Of a stretch of 64,000 nt of DNA, positions 7,077-15,434 are shown piece after piece. Source of the stretch: Lewinellaceae bacterium (GTDB taxonomy: Bacteria; Bacteroidota; Bacteroidia; Chitinophagales; Saprospiraceae); assembly GCA_020636005.1 (NCBI GenBank), contig JACJYR010000003.1:806001-870000 (forward strand). Direction: 5' to 3'. The notes beneath the pieces are model-generated. The model was not told the origin of the DNA and made no database searches. It saw only the letters and a list, made by a program, of their open reading frames with translations. Within the stretch, counting starts at the first letter, position 1; every line of letters starts with the position of its first letter. The position numbers and the translations under genes were made by a program.

Positions 7077-7859
7077 TTACTTGTAAAACCCCTCTCTCGG
7101 CGTTTCTGCAAACTCCACAAAAAAATCAGCAACTTTTCCAATTACTGCCTCCAAATAGCGCTTACCCTTCTCCGCCGTCGCTTCATGCGGATTGCCGACC
7201 CCCGTGTCTTTTGAAACCTGTGTCCACTCCCGCTGGGCACTTACCCAGCCTTCTTGCATGGCGCTGAACTTCCATTTTTTGTCAAAACCATCGCCCGCCA
7301 GCGATAGGTCGGCTACTAGGTGCGGCTGGATGTGCAGCATGGCGCTGGTCTCCATTTCATCGGCATGGTCGCCGTCGAGGTGGGTGAAGTAGCCTTTCTT
7401 GTTTTCCGTTTTAAACCAATTCAAAGCACAGGTAAAAAGCTGGGGGAAATGAAAAGAGAGTTCCCGTACCATCGTCTTGAAGTCGTTGCCGCCGTGGCCG
7501 TTGAAGATGACCAACTTCGGGACGCCCGCCCGCACGAGTACGTCGCATAGGTCTTTCAGGATGGCCAGTTGGGTGCTTGGAAGGAGGTTCATACATAGCT
7601 TAATGTCCAATTGGCCGGTCTGAACGCCATAAGATATGCCTGGCAGCACCAATACCTGTGCGCCACGCTCCCACGCCAGTTTGGCGGCAGCCTCAGTGAT
7701 GGCGTCGTTCTGGTAGTTGTCGGTGGCGTAGGGAAGGTGGTAGTTGTGGGCTTCGGTAGCACCCCAGGGCAACACGGCGACTTCATAGCGGGTTTCTTTG
7801 ACGGCTTGCCAGGTGGTTTCGGCGAGGAGGTAGGGACGGGCCTGGTAGGTGTCTTTCAT
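7077..7859 (-). CDS. Creatininase family metal-dependent amidohydrolase
   Basis: A 260-residue creatininase/FAPy-deformylase-fold protein. Predicted metal ligands are visible in PWGATEAHNYHLPYATD (Glu, His, Asp) and FNGHGGND. The motif DGDHADEMETS supplies the later His/Asp/Glu set. Members hydrolyse cyclic amides or formamides such as creatinine or formamidopyrimidines; the substrate cannot be read here. The start at MKDTYQ (7859) is chosen because the 28 upstream in-frame residues are non-conserved in character and run toward the 66-bp inverted repeat. Its stop lies one base after the convergent anti-sigma gene. Confidence 0.8.
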   Translation of the reverse strand: MKDTYQARPYLLAETTWQAVKETRYEVAVLPWGATEAHNYHLPYATDNYQNDAITEAAAKLAWERGAQVLVLPGISYGVQTGQLDIKLCMNLLPSTQLAILKDLCDVLVRAGVPKLVIFNGHGGNDFKTMVRELSFHFPQLFTCALNWFKTENKKGYFTHLDGDHADEMETSAMLHIQPHLVADLSLAGDGFDKKWKFSAMQEGWVSAQREWTQVSKDTGVGNPHEATAEKGKRYLEAVIGKVADFFVEFAETPREGFYK

Positions 7860-7914
7860 TTTGCCTGGAATTTTCTGGAAATCGAATAAGTAGCAGCGTG
7901 CCTGCTTAAGTAAG

Positions 7915-7980
7915 TAGCCACGAATTAGCACGAATTTTTTCAAATTGGAATTCGGTGAAATTCGTGCTGATTCGTGGCTA
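7915..7980. repeat. Palindromic intergenic repeat
   Basis: A 22-nt arm (7915-7936, containing the ACGAATT motif twice) is matched, with about one mismatch, by its inverse at 7959-7980. It lies between the J-domain gene and the creatininase gene, both on the minus strand, and could form a transcript hairpin between them. Confidence 0.75.
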
Positions 7981-7994
7981 AATAAAGTCCAAAA

Positions 7995-8663
7995 TTAAGA
8001 AGCCACAGGCGGCCCAATCCTCAAATAAGACTCCTTTTTGATGGCATTCACGATTTCGTATTGCTCCACCTTAACTGCATTTCCTGCAATAAGCAGCGAC
8101 GTAGCCCGGCCCTGGATTTTACCAAAAAGCCAATCCGCCATATCCTCGATGGAGTCGCCCTCGCCAAAAGTCAGGTACATTCGTACCGATTCCTGGAAGC
8201 CGATGCGCCGCCCGGCGTAGTCCTCGTCAATGACGATGGATGCTTTTGTATTGGGAATTTTAAAACTGTCGCCAAACTGTAGCCAGCGATAGTGGGTGCC
8301 GAACAGGTGGTATTTCAGGTCTTTGTCGGAGGTGAGGATTTCTATTTTCAAACGCTTGATGGCAAAAACGGCCTCGGGGCGCAGATAGTCGGACACATTG
8401 GTCTGGTAGCCGCTGCCGGCTGGCTGGGAGTTGGTGAGCCAAGCCTCTATTTTTTCCGACAAGGCTTCTATGGTCTGAAATTTTTCGGTGGCCATTTCCT
8501 TGACCGCCTCATTGTCGAGGTGCTCGAAATTGTCGGGGTGGTACCTGGATCGCAGTTCCCGGTGTATTTTTTTGAAAGTTTCCAGGTCAAGTTCCTCCAG
8601 TGGTTTTCCAAAAATCTTTCGGATGTCCTCTTTTTCTTTGATGGAGAAGGTGGTGGCAGGCAT
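7995..8663 (-). CDS. J-domain-containing protein of unknown function
   Basis: A 222-residue protein whose N-terminus looks like a DnaJ J-domain: helix I/II around KKIHRELRSRY, the invariant HPD tripeptide in YHPDNF (about residues 41-46), and a following helix rich in Lys/Glu. J-domains stimulate the ATPase of DnaK. The C-terminal 140 residues (AVFAIKRLKIEILTSDKDLKYHLFG onward) match nothing I know and contain no Cys-rich zinc finger. It is therefore a class C-like J-protein with a private partner domain, probably cytoplasmic, since no signal peptide is visible. Confidence 0.7.
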   Translation of the reverse strand: MPATTFSIKEKEDIRKIFGKPLEELDLETFKKIHRELRSRYHPDNFEHLDNEAVKEMATEKFQTIEALSEKIEAWLTNSQPAGSGYQTNVSDYLRPEAVFAIKRLKIEILTSDKDLKYHLFGTHYRWLQFGDSFKIPNTKASIVIDEDYAGRRIGFQESVRMYLTFGEGDSIEDMADWLFGKIQGRATSLLIAGNAVKVEQYEIVNAIKKESYLRIGPPVAS

Positions 8664-8775
8664 GGGCTAAATTTTTTTTAGAAAACTGCATTTTGAAGAT
8701 AAAAGTTTAAGCCCCATCGGGTCGGCTTAAGGAATATAGGTCCAAATACCATGATGGCCAGCCCGTCCTGTTTTC

Positions 8776-10692
8776 TTAAACTTCCAGCGCCTCCTGTGCC
8801 TCCACCCACTCTGCCATGGCAGTTTCCAGTTCCCCTTTTTTGCGGTCGTATTCTGCCATGATTTTCTGGCTGTCAGGTTTCAGGTAAAAATCGGGCAGGT
8901 TGATACGGGATTCAAAATCGGCGATTTGGGCCTCCAGTTTCTCTACTTTTTTCTCGGCATTGGATACGGCCCGTTGCAGGTTCTTGCGCTCCTCGTAGCT
9001 CAATTCCTTTCCACCGAAAGTGGCTCCGTTACCATTGGCACTTTTTGCAGCAGTTGTTGACATTTCCACCGCCCGCATATCGTCCAGCTTGCGCTTGCCC
9101 AGGAAGTAGTTCACGTCGCCGAGGTAAGTGTGCAGCTTTTTGTCCCGGAATTCCACTGTCGTGTCCGTCAGCCCGGCCAGGAAGTCCCGGTCGTGGGACA
9201 CAACGATGAGGGTGCCGCTGTAATCCAGTAGGGACGCTTTCAGCACTTCTTTGGACAGCATGTCAAGGTGGTTTGTAGGTTCGTCGAGCACGAGGACATT
9301 AATGGGGCGCAACAGCAGGCAGGCCATGGCAAGCCTGGCCCGTTCGCCACCAGAAAGGACGGACACTTTTTTATCCTGATCCTCCCCGCTGAACAGGAAT
9401 GCGCCCAGGATAGCCCGCAGGCGGGTGCGCATCTCCGGTGGGGAGTGGTCCTCCATTGTTTCCAGCAGGGTTTTCTTCGGGTCAAGTGCCTCCGCCTGGT
9501 TTTGGGCATAGTAGCCGATGTGGACGTTGTGGCCGGGCAGCACCTCGCCGGAGGTGGGGGGTAGGTGGTTCACCATCATTTTGGCAAGGGTTGTCTTGCC
9601 CTGCCCGTTTTGGCCGACGAAGGCGATGCGGTCGCCACGCTCCACTTTCAAGTCCACGCCATTGAGTACGTTGAGGTGGCCGTAGCTTTTTACGAGATTT
9701 TTTACCTCCATCGCTATCTGGCCGGAGCGGGGCGGCTCAGGGAAGCGGATGTTCATGACCGAGGTATCGGTATCTTCTATCTCGATGCGCTCAATTTTAT
9801 TCAGTTTCTTCTGCATGGACTGCGCCAGGGTGGTCTTGGTGGCCTTGGCCATGAAGCGGTTGATGGTGCGCTCCATCTGGTCGATTTGTTTTTGCTGGTT
9901 GGTCATGGCAGCCATCATTTTTTCCCGGCGCTCTTCCCGCATCTCCACGTATTTGGAGTAGTTGGCCTTGTAGTCGTAGAGCTTTCCCAGTTCAATTTCC
10001 ACCGTTCGCTTGGTCACGTTGTCAAGGAACATTTTGTCGTGGGAAATGATGATGACAGCCCCTTCATAGGTCTGCAGGAACTCCTCCAGCCAGAGGATGC
10101 TTTCGATATCAAGGTGGTTCGTAGGTTCGTCGAGCAGCAGGTAGTCGGGGTTCTGGAGCAGCATTTTGGCCAGTTCGATACGCATCTGCCAGCCCCCGCT
10201 GAACTCGTCGGTGAGGCGGCTGAAGTCGCTGTTTTTGAAACCGAGCCCTTTGAGCACTTTCTCCGCATCTGCCTGCATGTTGCCGCCACCAATGAGATGG
10301 AAGCGGTGGTCGAGATCGCTCATTTCGTCCAACAGATTGGCGTAGCTGTCGCTTTCGTAGTCGGTGCGGTGGGTAAGTTCTTCGTGGATTTCAGCGAGGC
10401 GTTCTTCCACCCGCTTTGCGTCGTCAAAGGCGGTCAGCGTTTCGTCAATCACTGTTTTTCCCTTGGGCAAACTCATTTCCTGGTGAAGAAAGCCTAGCGT
10501 GGAGTTGGTGGGCCGCTGGATGCTGCCCTCGTCGGGCCGCTGCATACCGGCGATGATTTTCAGCATGGTGGACTTGCCTGCTCCGTTGCGGCCCACGAGG
10601 CCGATGCGGTCTTTTTCACCGATGACAAAGGAAACCCGGTCGAGCAGGATGCGGTCGCCGTATTGGACGTAGATATTGGCTGCTGTGAGCAT
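8776..10692 (-). CDS. ABC-F family ATPase (YheS-like)
   Basis: A 638-residue soluble protein with two ABC ATPase domains in tandem and no membrane segment, the ABC-F translation-factor architecture. Domain 1 has GRNGAGKST, FSGGWQMR and LLLDEPTNHLD. Domain 2 has GQNGQGKTT, LSGGERAR and VLDEPTNHLD. The inter-domain linker (MERTINRFMAKATKTTLAQS) is the ribosome-contacting P-site motif. The charged C-terminal coiled coil (about 570-638) and overall length resemble YheS/Uup rather than EttA. ABC-F proteins act at the ribosomal E site, relieving stalls or protecting against antibiotics. The promoter has a TACCTTTG element at 10735-10742. Confidence 0.9.
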   Translation of the reverse strand: MLTAANIYVQYGDRILLDRVSFVIGEKDRIGLVGRNGAGKSTMLKIIAGMQRPDEGSIQRPTNSTLGFLHQEMSLPKGKTVIDETLTAFDDAKRVEERLAEIHEELTHRTDYESDSYANLLDEMSDLDHRFHLIGGGNMQADAEKVLKGLGFKNSDFSRLTDEFSGGWQMRIELAKMLLQNPDYLLLDEPTNHLDIESILWLEEFLQTYEGAVIIISHDKMFLDNVTKRTVEIELGKLYDYKANYSKYVEMREERREKMMAAMTNQQKQIDQMERTINRFMAKATKTTLAQSMQKKLNKIERIEIEDTDTSVMNIRFPEPPRSGQIAMEVKNLVKSYGHLNVLNGVDLKVERGDRIAFVGQNGQGKTTLAKMMVNHLPPTSGEVLPGHNVHIGYYAQNQAEALDPKKTLLETMEDHSPPEMRTRLRAILGAFLFSGEDQDKKVSVLSGGERARLAMACLLLRPINVLVLDEPTNHLDMLSKEVLKASLLDYSGTLIVVSHDRDFLAGLTDTTVEFRDKKLHTYLGDVNYFLGKRKLDDMRAVEMSTTAAKSANGNGATFGGKELSYEERKNLQRAVSNAEKKVEKLEAQIADFESRINLPDFYLKPDSQKIMAEYDRKKGELETAMAEWVEAQEALEV

Positions 10693-10734
10693 GGAATGAA
10701 ATTAAGTTGTTGGGTCAATTTTCCAAAAACGGCG

Positions 10735-10742
10735 CAAAGGTA
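10735..10742 (-). promoter_or_regulatory. Bacteroidota -7 element for the ABC-F gene
   Basis: TACCTTTG on the minus strand, 42 bases before the ATG at 10692, in the divergent gap shared with the DUF4340 gene. Confidence 0.45.
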
Positions 10743-10929
10743 CGGGGACTACCTTGAAAATGTGGCAGAACTGCGGGCAAGAAAAATTTAGGGTCTTTCT
10801 TTTACCTGGATTAACAGTAGGTTGACACACGGCAGGTTCGTTTTTTTCACAAAACCTTTGAAATTTGCCCGCTGGCAGATTGAAACCTTTGATCGCTTTA
10901 TTGTTAAACTCACTTACCAAACACCAATC

Positions 10930-11856
10930 ATGAACAACAAAATACTCATCGTCATCTTCGCCGCCCTGCTGGGCATATTTGCGCTAACCAAAATTTTCTC
11001 CGGCAAGGGCGAAGGCACCTTCAAACCCGAAATCATCCAGGTGGATTCGTCAAAAGTCACGAAGATTGTCCTCCATGCCAAAGCGGACAGTTTGGCGGAA
11101 GTCGTTCTGAAGAAAGAAGATGGCGGATGGACAGCTACCAAAGGCCCGCTCACCGTCAAGGCAGCGGACGAGGCGGTCGGCCAATTCATCAGCGGACTTG
11201 CTTTAGTGAAAACAAACTTCATCGCCGCAAAAAGCAAGGATAAGTGGGCAGCATTTGAAGTGGGCGACAACAAGGCTTCTCACGTCACTGTTTACGGTGG
11301 CGACAAGGTGATGGCTGACTTTTATGTGGGCAAATTCTCCGTCAACCAGCAGGCCCGGCAAATCACTTCCTATTTCCGCCTGGCAGGCAGCGACAACGTG
11401 TATGCAGTGGAAGGCATGGGCGGCATGATGATCGGGCAGGGCTTCAATGCCTACCGGGACAAAAAGGTGCTCGACCTGGACATCCACGCCATTGAGTCGC
11501 TGCAATATGAAGGCGATCAAAACTACACCGTTGCCAGGTCGGGCGACAAATGGCTGCTGAACGGCTCGGAGCCGCTCGACTCCAGCAAGGTGTTCAACTT
11601 CCTGGCTAACCTCCGGCAGATGAGCGGCGAAAATTTTGCCGATGGGTTTAACGAAAACGGCAGCGGTGAAAAGTTAATAAAGTCACTGACCATCAGTGGC
11701 AGCAATATGCCAGCCCCAGTAGTCGTTCGGGCATGGCAGGACACAGCCTTGCAAATGCCATTTGTGGTACAATCAAGCCAGTTCCCCAACTCCTATTTCG
11801 CCAGTGATTCCACCCGCTTGTTTAAGCGCATTTTCAAGCCGGTGGGCGAATGGTGA
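10930..11856 (+). CDS. DUF4340 domain-containing protein
   Basis: A 308-residue protein starting MNNKILIVIFAALLGIFALTKIF, one N-terminal membrane anchor facing the periplasm. The rest has the DUF4340 pattern: a strand-rich segment with VTKIVLHAKADSLAEVVLKKEDGGWTA, then a second repeat of similar design (ESLQYEGDQNYTVARSGDKWLL), each an IxxxxxG..W unit. DUF4340 proteins are often encoded near gliding or ABC-type export genes, but function is unknown. The ATG at 10930 is preferred over 10822 because it begins the signal anchor and is preceded by a purine-poor leader. Confidence 0.75.
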   Translation: MNNKILIVIFAALLGIFALTKIFSGKGEGTFKPEIIQVDSSKVTKIVLHAKADSLAEVVLKKEDGGWTATKGPLTVKAADEAVGQFISGLALVKTNFIAAKSKDKWAAFEVGDNKASHVTVYGGDKVMADFYVGKFSVNQQARQITSYFRLAGSDNVYAVEGMGGMMIGQGFNAYRDKKVLDLDIHAIESLQYEGDQNYTVARSGDKWLLNGSEPLDSSKVFNFLANLRQMSGENFADGFNENGSGEKLIKSLTISGSNMPAPVVVRAWQDTALQMPFVVQSSQFPNSYFASDSTRLFKRIFKPVGEW

Positions 11857-11898
11857 GGCGGAATGCAGCTTTTACAGATGTTTTTGAAAGTATTCATT

Positions 11899-12576
11899 AT
11901 GAAAATACCATGCTTAGCAATTGCCTTTTCGTTCCTCTGCTCATTTGGTGTTTCGGCGCAAATCGGTATTGTTGGCTCCTTTCAAACTTTCAAAGCGGGC
12001 GATTGGGAGAAACTTATATTGCAGGATCTGCCCAACCAAAGTGGGCTTTACCCAATATACGGTTATGGGATTGGGATTGACTACTGGTTTCGCCTGAAAA
12101 AAAGGCGCATTGAATTCACGCCCGAATTGTCATACAGCCATTTAGATGGAAGTTTCGACGGCATTACGGCAAAGCATGACTTGCTCAGTTTCTTCTTTTT
12201 TACCAATGTGTACCCCTTCGACCTGGCCAGCGACTGCGATTGCCCGGTGTGGTCGAAGGAGGGCAATTTTTTTTCCAGGGGCTTTTTCCTCCAACTGGCA
12301 CCCGGCGCCAGTTACCTGCACAGCGACACATCGGAAAAGGACATCTTCCCGGATGCTGGTAACAACCTTATCCTGGGTGGGGCCATCGGGGCAGGCCTCG
12401 ACCTGGGCCTGTCCGACTTCCTGACTGTCACGCCCGTTGCCCGGTTTTATTTTTATCCAAAAGCTACCTGGGACAACACCGCCGCCCCAGGCAATGCCGA
12501 CACCAATATCCAGCAGTTTTTTGCCGGTCTGAAAATAAGCTTCCGTTGGGATCGGGGCAAGGGTTTCAGGCGTTGA
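11899..12576 (+). CDS. Outer membrane beta-barrel protein, function unknown
   Basis: A 225-residue protein with a clear signal peptide (MKIPCLAIAFSFLCSFGVSAQ, cleavage after Ala-Gln expected). Repeated aromatic, alternating strands follow (YGYGIGIDYWFRLKKRRIEFTPELSYSHL, LILGGAIGAGLDLGLSDFLTVTPVARFYFYP) and the end is a terminal aromatic/basic strand. This is the pattern of small Bacteroidota porin-like barrels with 8-10 strands. It starts 42 bases after the DUF4340 gene on the same strand and may be cotranscribed. Its last 11 bases overlap the convergent ppk1 gene. Confidence 0.65.
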   Translation: MKIPCLAIAFSFLCSFGVSAQIGIVGSFQTFKAGDWEKLILQDLPNQSGLYPIYGYGIGIDYWFRLKKRRIEFTPELSYSHLDGSFDGITAKHDLLSFFFFTNVYPFDLASDCDCPVWSKEGNFFSRGFFLQLAPGASYLHSDTSEKDIFPDAGNNLILGGAIGAGLDLGLSDFLTVTPVARFYFYPKATWDNTAAPGNADTNIQQFFAGLKISFRWDRGKGFRR

Positions 12577-14605
12577 TTTTTTTCAGGAAAACATAGGTCT
12601 CGACCTGCGAGCGGACAGCCCGCTCCCCTTCCCGGCGCTCCCTGTACCGGTTGCTGTTCACTGCATCCACCACCCTTGCCTTCACGTTGTCATTCCATTG
12701 AAAATCAATGATTTGGCGGATTTCCCGCCGATGGCTTTCATCCAGCACCGGAAAGGCCACCTCTACCCTTCTGTCAAGGTTGCGGCCCATCCAATCAGCA
12801 CTGGCGAGGTACATTTTTTCATCGCCACCGTTAGCGAAAATATAAACCCGGGCGTGTTCCAGAAAGCGGTCGAGGATGGAGATAATTTCAATGTTTTCGG
12901 TAAAACCCTCTACACCGGGTTGCAGGCAGCAGATGCCTCGCACGATCATTTTTATCCTGACACCTGCCTGGCTGGCCTCCACCAGTTTGGCCATCATTTG
13001 TTTGTCTTCCAGGCTGTTTTGTTTCACAATCATCCATGCCCCGATTCCCTTTTTTGCATTTGCAATTTCAGTATCAATCAATTTTTCAAACCCCTCCCGA
13101 AGCGAGAATGGGGCGACCAGGATGCGCTTGCATTTGGGCACCAGCAGCCTTCCTTCCAAGAGGTCGAATACCTGGGCCACCTCGTCGGCCAATTTAGGGT
13201 TGGCGGTCATCAGGGCATGGTCGGCGTACAGGAGTGCCGTTTTTTCATTGAAATTACCGGTAGCAAGATAGGCGTAGTTCTTTAAGCCATGCTCCGTTTG
13301 GCGGGCAATCAGCAACAGCTTGGAATGTACCTTGATGCCGGGATAGCTGTACTTGACCACCGCACCGGCCTGTTGCAGTTTTTCGCCCCAAAACAAATTC
13401 GTCTCCTCGTCGAAACGGGCCTTGGCCTCGATAAAAACTGTGACCTGTTTACCGTTTTCCACTGCCTTGAGCAATGCTTCGCAAACATTGGATTTGCTGG
13501 CCACCCGGTACAGGGTTATTTTGATGGACAGCACTTTTTCGTCCGTCGCAGCGTCTTCCAGCAAGCGCAGTACGTAGTCAAACTTTTGATAGGGGTAGTG
13601 GAGCAGAAAGTCTTTTTCGTCGAGCGCCGCCAAAAGCCTTTCGGTGGTCTCAAGTTCAGGGTGGGGCAACGGTGGCAAGGGATCGTCGTGCAGTTCCTGG
13701 AGGCCGGCCGGGTTGGGAAACCCGAAAAAGTCGTTGAAATTGTGGTAGCGGGCACCGGGGATTAAGTCGTATTTTGAAAGCCGGAAGGATGCCTTTACTT
13801 TTTTCAACAGTTCGGCGGGCATGGCAGCATCGTACAGAAAGCGGGTCGGCAGCCCCACCTGCCTTTCTTTCAACCCATCTTTTATTTTCTCCAGCAGATC
13901 CCCAGCGTATTCGTCGTCGATATACATTTCGGCGTCCCTCGATAATTTGACCGAGTAGGTGCCTTCTATGTCCAGGCCTTTAAAAATTCCAGGTAAGGCA
14001 AGTCGAATCACATCGTCCACGAAAGCGACAAAGTGAAGGTTCCCCGCAGCCGGCAGTACAATAAATCGGCCGGTTGCCTCCGTATTGACCTTTACCAGAG
14101 CGAGCCGTGCATCGTTTTTAAAGGACGCAATTATATGCAAGGCTTTATTTTCTAAAAACGGAGGATGCTCGTGATCAATAAACTGCCACTTCATATCCGG
14201 GGCTATTTTCTGGTTGAAAACTTCCAATGCAAAAGTCTTTTGTTCCGCATTGAACTGTGTTTTCGCTATCATATAGATACCGTGGCTTTCCAGGCTGGGC
14301 AGTATTTCTTCCCGGAACACCCGCCCGAACTCCGCTTGTTGATCCTGAACGATTTGGCGGATTTGTTTGAGCAGTTTGCGGGGTTTTAAATCCATCGCTA
14401 TGCGGGTAGACTTGGCCAGTTTGCGAAAGCTGCGGATGGAGGCAACCCGCACCCTGAAAAATTCGTCCAGGTTGGAAGAGTAGATGGCGAGGAATTTAAT
14501 GCGCTCGTACAGCGGAACAGAACGGTCTTTAGCTTCCTGTAATACCCGCTCGTTGAAACTGAGCCAAGAAATATCACGCTCCAGGGTAGGCAAGTTTTCC
14601 GTCAT
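12566..14605 (-). CDS. ppk1: Polyphosphate kinase 1
   Basis: A 679-residue PPK1, which polymerises the gamma-phosphate of ATP into inorganic polyphosphate at the membrane. The N-terminal domain begins ERDISWLSFNERVLQEA, and the NLDEFFRVR motif follows at about residues 45-53. The two phospholipase-D-like C-terminal domains contain the phosphorylated His in GIKVHSKLLLI and the second conserved segment YLASADWMGRNLDRRVEVAFPV. YLATGNFNEKTA is also intact. Length is close to the E. coli enzyme (688). It is solitary and convergent with the outer membrane protein gene. Confidence 0.93.
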   Translation of the reverse strand: MTENLPTLERDISWLSFNERVLQEAKDRSVPLYERIKFLAIYSSNLDEFFRVRVASIRSFRKLAKSTRIAMDLKPRKLLKQIRQIVQDQQAEFGRVFREEILPSLESHGIYMIAKTQFNAEQKTFALEVFNQKIAPDMKWQFIDHEHPPFLENKALHIIASFKNDARLALVKVNTEATGRFIVLPAAGNLHFVAFVDDVIRLALPGIFKGLDIEGTYSVKLSRDAEMYIDDEYAGDLLEKIKDGLKERQVGLPTRFLYDAAMPAELLKKVKASFRLSKYDLIPGARYHNFNDFFGFPNPAGLQELHDDPLPPLPHPELETTERLLAALDEKDFLLHYPYQKFDYVLRLLEDAATDEKVLSIKITLYRVASKSNVCEALLKAVENGKQVTVFIEAKARFDEETNLFWGEKLQQAGAVVKYSYPGIKVHSKLLLIARQTEHGLKNYAYLATGNFNEKTALLYADHALMTANPKLADEVAQVFDLLEGRLLVPKCKRILVAPFSLREGFEKLIDTEIANAKKGIGAWMIVKQNSLEDKQMMAKLVEASQAGVRIKMIVRGICCLQPGVEGFTENIEIISILDRFLEHARVYIFANGGDEKMYLASADWMGRNLDRRVEVAFPVLDESHRREIRQIIDFQWNDNVKARVVDAVNSNRYRERREGERAVRSQVETYVFLKKINA

Positions 14606-14978
14606 AATATTTAGAGTGTTTTGTTGGTCAGGCGGTTACTTGTTGAGGGGTTGAAAAGCCAAAGTAGCAGTACAACTTTGAAACGGGTCTGTTTCAATAT
14701 TAAATTTTCATAAAATTAAACTTTTACAAAAATGTCCACCTATGAATACGGTGCAACAAAAAAATTTACCTTTGCGCCGCTGTAACTGATTTTCGTAATC
14801 ACTAACGGCTGAAAACCCACGGGAGCAAGATTTGGTGGTGTTAAAATAGTGGTTGATTTTGAAAGGGGATTTTACAAGTTATCCATTGACAGTCAACTTA
14901 TTAGCTATTTAATTGCCCAACTAATCTAACAATGTGTTACAGCCGGTCACGGCGGGTTTTCGCACAATTTTTTGTCAA
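14606..14978. other. Gene-free stretch: ppk1 upstream region and long rpsO leader
   Basis: No gene in 373 bases. It holds the divergent ppk1 upstream side and, on the plus strand, a TACCTTTG -7 element (14766-14773) that implies a leader of about 200 nt ahead of rpsO. Leaders of S15 genes are sites of autoregulation in other bacteria; I see no standard riboswitch and no single dominant hairpin. Confidence 0.5.
14766..14773 (+). promoter_or_regulatory. Bacteroidota -7 element for rpsO-pnp
   Basis: TACCTTTG followed by a roughly 200-nt leader before the rpsO ATG at 14979. No TTG is seen at good -33 spacing. Confidence 0.45.
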
Positions 14979-15254
14979 ATGGCAGTTTATTTAACTAAAG
15001 AGAAGAAAGAAGAAATCTTCAAACAGTATGGTGGATCGGAAAAAAACACAGGTTCCACCGAAGGCCAAATCGCTTTGTTCACCTACCGCATCCAAAAACT
15101 TTCTGACCACTTACGGGACCTGAAGAAAGACCATGCGACCCGCCGCAGCCTCCTGATGATGGTAGGCCGCCGCAAGCGTTTGCTCGAATATTTGAAGAAA
15201 AAAGACATCAACAAATACCGGGACCTTATCAAAGAACTTGGTATCCGTGGATAA
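14979..15254 (+). CDS. rpsO: 30S ribosomal protein S15
   Basis: A 91-residue S15, which binds the 16S rRNA central domain and nucleates platform assembly. It has the normal family length, four helices, and the conserved segments GSTEGQIALFTYRIQKLSDHL, HATRRSLLMMVGRRKRLLEYL and a final YRDLIKELGIRG. The ATG at 14979 gives the standard N-terminus MAVYLTKEKKEEI; the frame extends to 14934 but those residues are not S15. It precedes pnp, the common bacterial rpsO-pnp order, with a hairpin in between. Confidence 0.97.
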   Translation: MAVYLTKEKKEEIFKQYGGSEKNTGSTEGQIALFTYRIQKLSDHLRDLKKDHATRRSLLMMVGRRKRLLEYLKKKDINKYRDLIKELGIRG

Positions 15255-15265
15255 TCTCCGGCTGG

Positions 15266-15297
15266 AAAAGTGTCCTGGCAACCCAGGACACTTTTTC
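15266..15297 (+). terminator. Intrinsic terminator or processing hairpin between rpsO and pnp
   Basis: A perfect 9-bp stem GTGTCCTGG / CCAGGACAC with a CAAC loop, followed by a T-rich run. In other bacteria this intercistronic region has a leaky terminator and an RNase III site through which PNPase controls itself; that role here is inference. Confidence 0.8.
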
Positions 15298-15434
15298 CGT
15301 TTTGCCACCACTTCACAGGGGAACCACGTCTTGGCGCTGCCCTTCCAGCTTCTTTTCATTCAAAGGTTATACAAAGTCCATAATCATAAACCCAGGTCTG
15401 GCAAATGGCCGGGCCGCCAATTTCAATCCTAATA

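Noticed and set aside
14774..14978. Riboswitch in the long rpsO leader
   Set aside because: No consensus aptamer could be recognised. A ribosomal protein leader is the more likely use.
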